Positions 60,920 to 64,000 of a DNA stretch of 64,000 nt are shown here, piece after piece. How positions within the stretch are numbered: position 1 is the first letter of the stretch; each line of letters starts with the position of its first letter. Origin of the DNA: Gallionella straubiae (GTDB lineage Bacteria; Pseudomonadota; Gammaproteobacteria; Burkholderiales; Gallionellaceae); NCBI RefSeq assembly GCF_051257895.1, contig NZ_CP194331.1:1364001-1428000 (forward strand), read 5' to 3'. A program made the position numbers and the translations under genes. The notes below the pieces were generated by a model. That model was not told where the DNA came from. It was given only the letters and a program-made list of their open reading frames with translations, and did no database searches.

Positions 60920-61630
60920 TTACGCAGCCACATGACAACTTTCCGTCCATCCATATGTGTAAAAGGTATAGCCCACCTTCAGCAGGCCATACACGCCGAA
61001 TCCTGCCACCAGCACGCCTGCGGCCAGCCGCACGCGCGGCGCTTGAACCCAGTGCCTGATGTTTTCCCAGAACAGCCCGATCGCCAGCAAATTCGGCAAG
61101 GTGCCCAGGCCGAACGCCAGCATCACCAGCGCGCCATCCTGCGCATTGCCGCTCGCCAGCGCGGTGACCAGCACGCTGTATACCAGGCCGCACGGCAGCC
61201 AGCCCCACAAGACGCCGAGCAGCAGGGCGCGGGCGGGCGTGGTGACCGGCAGCAAGCCGCGCGCCAGCGGCTGGATATGCCGCCACAACATGCCGCCGGC
61301 CTGTTCGATGCGACGCACCGCGTTCCAGATGCCCGCAAGGTACAGCCCCAGCGCGATCAGCATCAGGCTGGACAAGGCGAACAGCAGATGCTGCACCGGC
61401 GCCACATCGCGCAACAGCAGCCCGGCCTGCCCTATCGCGCCCGCCAGCGCACCGGCAGCCATATAGCTCGCCAGCCGCCCGCCGTTATAGGCGAGATGAA
61501 GCGGCCAGCGTGTTCTTTCCTTCGGTATCTGCGCGGTGAAAATCCCGACTATGCTACCGCACATGCCGAGGCAATGCACGCCGCCCAGCAGGCCGACGAA
61601 GAACACCGCAACAATGCTGAAATCAGCCAT
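60920..61630 (-). CDS. DsbD-like/TauE-annotated membrane protein of oxidase or copper biogenesis type
   Basis: A 236-residue inner-membrane protein with six predicted helices. Two Cys-Pro/Cys-x-x-Cys-like elements, GGVHCLGMCGSIVG (helix 1) and GWLPCGLVYS (helix 4), are the hallmark of the cytochrome-c-biogenesis transmembrane family (DsbD_2), often labelled sulfite exporter TauE/SafE. Members near cytochrome oxidase genes have been linked to copper or redox delivery. It overlaps bioD by 8 nt and precedes the SCO gene. Confidence 0.82.
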   Translation of the reverse strand: MADFSIVAVFFVGLLGGVHCLGMCGSIVGIFTAQIPKERTRWPLHLAYNGGRLASYMAAGALAGAIGQAGLLLRDVAPVQHLLFALSSLMLIALGLYLAGIWNAVRRIEQAGGMLWRHIQPLARGLLPVTTPARALLLGVLWGWLPCGLVYSVLVTALASGNAQDGALVMLAFGLGTLPNLLAIGLFWENIRHWVQAPRVRLAAGVLVAGFGVYGLLKVGYTFYTYGWTESCHVAA

Positions 61631-62303
61631 GTATTTCCGTTTGCTCCAGCAATGCCAGATTCAGAAGCGATGCAGCCTCACGCGCATCCGGTTGCGCCCG
61701 ATGGGGCACCACGCCCAGCAGCGGTGCGCGAATGCGCTGTTGCAACGCAGCGATGTTTTCATCCGGCATCGCCATACCCGCATCCAGCACATTCGCCACC
61801 CAGCCCGCCAGCACCAAGCCGCGCGCGGCGATGGCCTCCGCCGTGAGCAGGGCGTGGTTCAGGCAACCCAGCCGCATCCCCACGACGAGGATAACCGGCA
61901 GCCCCAATTGTTCCGCCAGATCCGCGCTGTCCTGCTCGTCGTTAAGCGGCACGCGAAAGCCGCCCACGCCTTCCACGATCACCACCTCGGCCTGCGCATT
62001 CAGTTCCGAAAACGATTCCGCGATGCGCGCAAAATTGATGCTGACGCCGGTGAATCGCGCGGCCAGCGACGGCGCGACGGGCTGCATGAAGCAATACGGA
62101 TTGATCTGCCCGCCGCTGGCCAGCACATTGCTGGCGGCGCGCAGTTGCCGCACATCCTCGTGCAGCCCGTCATCCGCACAACCCGCCGCGACCGGCTTCA
62201 TGCCGACCACGCTCTTGCCCTGCGCGGCAAAGGCGTGCAGCAGCGCGCAGCTGACCAGCGTCTTGCCCACTCCCGTGTCGGTGCCGGTGACAAAGTAGTT
62301 CAT
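61623..62303 (-). CDS. bioD: Dethiobiotin synthetase
   Basis: BioD closes the ureido ring from DAPA and CO2 with ATP. The product is 226 residues with the P-loop TGTDTGVGKTLVSCAL, KPVAAGC and VEGVGGFRVPL. It overlaps bioC by 4 nt, placing it third in bioH-bioC-bioD. Confidence 0.96.
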   Translation of the reverse strand: MNYFVTGTDTGVGKTLVSCALLHAFAAQGKSVVGMKPVAAGCADDGLHEDVRQLRAASNVLASGGQINPYCFMQPVAPSLAARFTGVSINFARIAESFSELNAQAEVVIVEGVGGFRVPLNDEQDSADLAEQLGLPVILVVGMRLGCLNHALLTAEAIAARGLVLAGWVANVLDAGMAMPDENIAALQQRIRAPLLGVVPHRAQPDAREAASLLNLALLEQTEIHG

Positions 62304-63172
62304 TTCAATTTGAACGGCGTCTTGATGATAGCCGCCCCATCCTCAGTCACGCGCGGCTGCGGCTTCCAGGCGTGGCCGTAAATCACCTCATAGGTGGCGG
62401 GCAGCTTGCCGCCGCTGCGCAGCCGCTCGTAATTTTCCGTAAGGCGCACCCAGGCGTTTTTTCCCATCAGGCCTTGGCCGCGCCCCGCCGTGGCATTGTG
62501 CGCGCCGATGCGCTTCAGGTCGTGCAGCACGTCGCGCACATCGTCATAGGTCAGCGTCAGGTACTCCATGTCCATCACCGGCTCGGCAAAGCCGGCATGC
62601 ACCAGCATATCGCCGATGTCGTGCATGTCGGCGAAGCGGTTCAGGTGATTATGGCTGTCCACGCCGCCGAAAGCCTGACGCAATTCCTTAAGCGTATCCG
62701 GCCCGAAAGTACTGAACATCAGCAGCCCTTCCGCCTTCAGCACGCGATGCAGTCCGCTGAAGGCTGCGGGCAGGTCGTTGCACCACTGCACCGCCAGGTT
62801 CGACCAGATCATCTCGACACTATTGGGAGCCAGCGGCAAAGCCTCGATGTCGGCGCATACCTGCATCTGCTGCGTGCCGCCGAACAGCTTGCGCCACCAG
62901 CCTGAATGACTGCGCGCAGCCTGCAGCATGCCGATGGCGATATCCAGCGAGACGAGCTGCGCCGCCGGATATTTTTCCGCAAGCTGGCGCCCGCCCCAGC
63001 CCGTGCCGCTGCCCGCATCGAGGATGCGCGCCGGTTGCAGCTTGATGTAGGCTAGCCGCTCCAGCATGCGCACGCATACCTCGCGCTGCAGCACCGCTGC
63101 AGCATCGTAGTCCGCTGCCGCGCGGGTGAAGGCGCGGCGCATGCGGCGTTTATCGATCAGAAAATCATTCAT
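62300..63172 (-). CDS. bioC: Malonyl-ACP O-methyltransferase
   Basis: BioC methylates malonyl-ACP to disguise it as a fatty-acid primer and start pimelate synthesis. The product is 290 residues. The SAM-binding motif is ILDAGSGTGWGGRQLAEKYP (about 50-70), followed by SLDIAIGMLQAAR and the family segment SNLAVQWCNDLPAAFSGLHRVLK. It overlaps bioH by 8 nt and bioD by 4 nt. Confidence 0.95.
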   Translation of the reverse strand: MNDFLIDKRRMRRAFTRAAADYDAAAVLQREVCVRMLERLAYIKLQPARILDAGSGTGWGGRQLAEKYPAAQLVSLDIAIGMLQAARSHSGWWRKLFGGTQQMQVCADIEALPLAPNSVEMIWSNLAVQWCNDLPAAFSGLHRVLKAEGLLMFSTFGPDTLKELRQAFGGVDSHNHLNRFADMHDIGDMLVHAGFAEPVMDMEYLTLTYDDVRDVLHDLKRIGAHNATAGRGQGLMGKNAWVRLTENYERLRSGGKLPATYEVIYGHAWKPQPRVTEDGAAIIKTPFKLK

Positions 63173-63962
63173 GCAGAAAACTCATTAGGTGTTTCATAAA
63201 TTCATCCGGGTGCGACAGGAACGGCGCGTGCGCCGCGCCCCTGACTTCTACCCGCCGCGCGTCCGGCAGGTGCGCCGCCAGGTAACGCGATGCCTGAGGC
63301 GGCGTGAGCGTATCACGTTCGCCGCAAATCACCAGCGTGGGTTGCGCCATGCCCGGCAATGCATCGCGCAGATCGCAGTCGCGCAGGATTTCCAGCCCGG
63401 CCCACAATGCGCCCAGGTCCGGCTCACCGCGGCTCATTAACGCGCTACGCAACGCCGCGAGCAGCTCGCGCTCATTATCGCTGCCGCGCACCTGCAGCGC
63501 GAGAAAGCGCCGCAGCGTGAGCGCGTAATCCTGCTGCAGCGCGGCGGCGAATTCCGCCAGCGTCTCTTGCGCCATTCCGCATTCCCAGCCCGGCCGACGC
63601 ACGAAGCACGGCGTGCTCGCGACCAGTATCAGGCGGTCTATTTGCTGCGGATAACGCTGCGCCCAGCTCAAGGCGATCTGCCCACCCAGCGACCAGCCGC
63701 ATACGGCGAGCGGCTCGTCGAACTGCGCAGCCAACTCATCGACGATGGAATCTATGAGTAGGTCGGGATTCATCCCGACATCGCAGCGGGATGAATCCCG
63801 ACCCACACTAAAGCCATGCCCCGGCAGGTCCACCGCCAGCACTCGAAAATGTTCCGCCAGTTGTTCAACGACATCGCCCCACATCCCGCCGTGCATGCCC
63901 CAGCCGTGGATCAGCAGCAGCGGCGCGCCGCTGCCTTGAGTCTCAACGTGCATGGTGGTCAT
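63165..63962 (-). CDS. bioH: Pimeloyl-ACP methyl ester carboxylesterase with repeat-derived insertion
   Basis: BioH removes the methyl group from pimeloyl-ACP methyl ester. The product is 265 residues: LLIHGWGMHGGMWGD, VDLPGHGFS, the nucleophile elbow CGWSLGGQIAL, Asp in CGERDTLTPP and the catalytic His in GAAHAPFLSHP. Between DLPGHGFS and GWSLGG the protein is longer than in E. coli; the extra residues, around VGRDSSRCDVGMNPDLL, are encoded by a palindromic repeat (63758-63806). The start at 63962 follows GAGGG at 6 nt. Other bio genes probably lie beyond the right edge. Confidence 0.95.
   Translation of the reverse strand: MTTMHVETQGSGAPLLLIHGWGMHGGMWGDVVEQLAEHFRVLAVDLPGHGFSVGRDSSRCDVGMNPDLLIDSIVDELAAQFDEPLAVCGWSLGGQIALSWAQRYPQQIDRLILVASTPCFVRRPGWECGMAQETLAEFAAALQQDYALTLRRFLALQVRGSDNERELLAALRSALMSRGEPDLGALWAGLEILRDCDLRDALPGMAQPTLVICGERDTLTPPQASRYLAAHLPDARRVEVRGAAHAPFLSHPDEFMKHLMSFLHE
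63758..63806. repeat. 49-bp palindromic repeat inside bioH
   Basis: Arms GGTCGGGATTCATCCCG (63761-63777) and its exact reverse complement (63787-63803) enclose 9 bp; extending to 63758 and 63806 adds three positions with one mismatch. The sequence resembles a known type of interspersed GTCGGGATTCATCCCGAC repeat. It is translated in frame within bioH, adding about 16 residues. Confidence 0.85.
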
Positions 63963-64000
63963 TTGTACCCTCAATAATGAATCCCGCCATGCACGTTTCC

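Overview
This 64 kb window is a chromosomal segment of a betaproteobacterium with about 58-60 percent GC by eye. The gene order and protein style suggest the Nitrosomonadales/Gallionellaceae neighbourhood; this is inferred from gene content and was not checked against any database. Most genes lie on the minus strand and are tightly packed, with many 4-8 nt overlaps.

Regions: (1) 1-5990, the tRNA-Tyr/Gly/Thr - tuf - tRNA-Trp - secE - nusG - rplKAJL - rpoB translation and transcription cluster, read leftwards and cut inside rpoB. (2) 6150-10325, rpsU - yqeY - dnaG, without rpoD, then tyrS and a small membrane-anchored hypothetical. (3) 10525-16751, a M23 peptidoglycan peptidase with anmK, facing argC - DUF6776-like - bactofilin - erpA and rplM-rpsI. 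A 266 bp MITE-like element sits between argC and rpsI. (4) 16904-20597, a glycerophosphodiesterase - glpD - FGGY kinase operon. (5) 20611-29744, esterase, DUF218, OsmC, trpC/proA divergent pair, lpd, diguanylate cyclase, DUF4197. (6) 29771-35500, an accessory stretch: three VOC proteins, small cytochrome c, acylphosphatase, a GDSL esterase with a tiny overlapping lipoprotein gene, an unknown secreted protein, and a solitary integron-type gene cassette carrying two genes and a recognisable attC. (7) 35556-48658, pepA / thyA-folA-U32 protease, hslR, an arginine/lysine/ornithine decarboxylase, dcd, metG, cysG, a 24-residue basic microprotein, and tRNA-Ser with repeat-rich AT-rich DNA at its 3' side. 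(8) 48725-60055, mltF, a K+ channel, serS, an MBOAT/SGNH acylation pair, rarA, lolA, ftsK and a LuxR-type response regulator. (9) 60196-64000, bioH-bioC-bioD followed by a DsbD-like membrane protein and a SCO1-type copper protein.

Most genes are housekeeping. The strongest unusual signals are non-coding or mobile: the integron-like cassette (34360-35251), the IS5-type MITE (15596-15861), a palindromic repeat lying in frame within bioH (63758-63806), a two-copy palindrome-containing motif upstream of rpoB and of the decarboxylase gene, arm-like repeats beside tRNA-Ser, and several interspersed inverted repeats at gene ends. No CRISPR array, rRNA gene, prophage, restriction or toxin-antitoxin system was seen.
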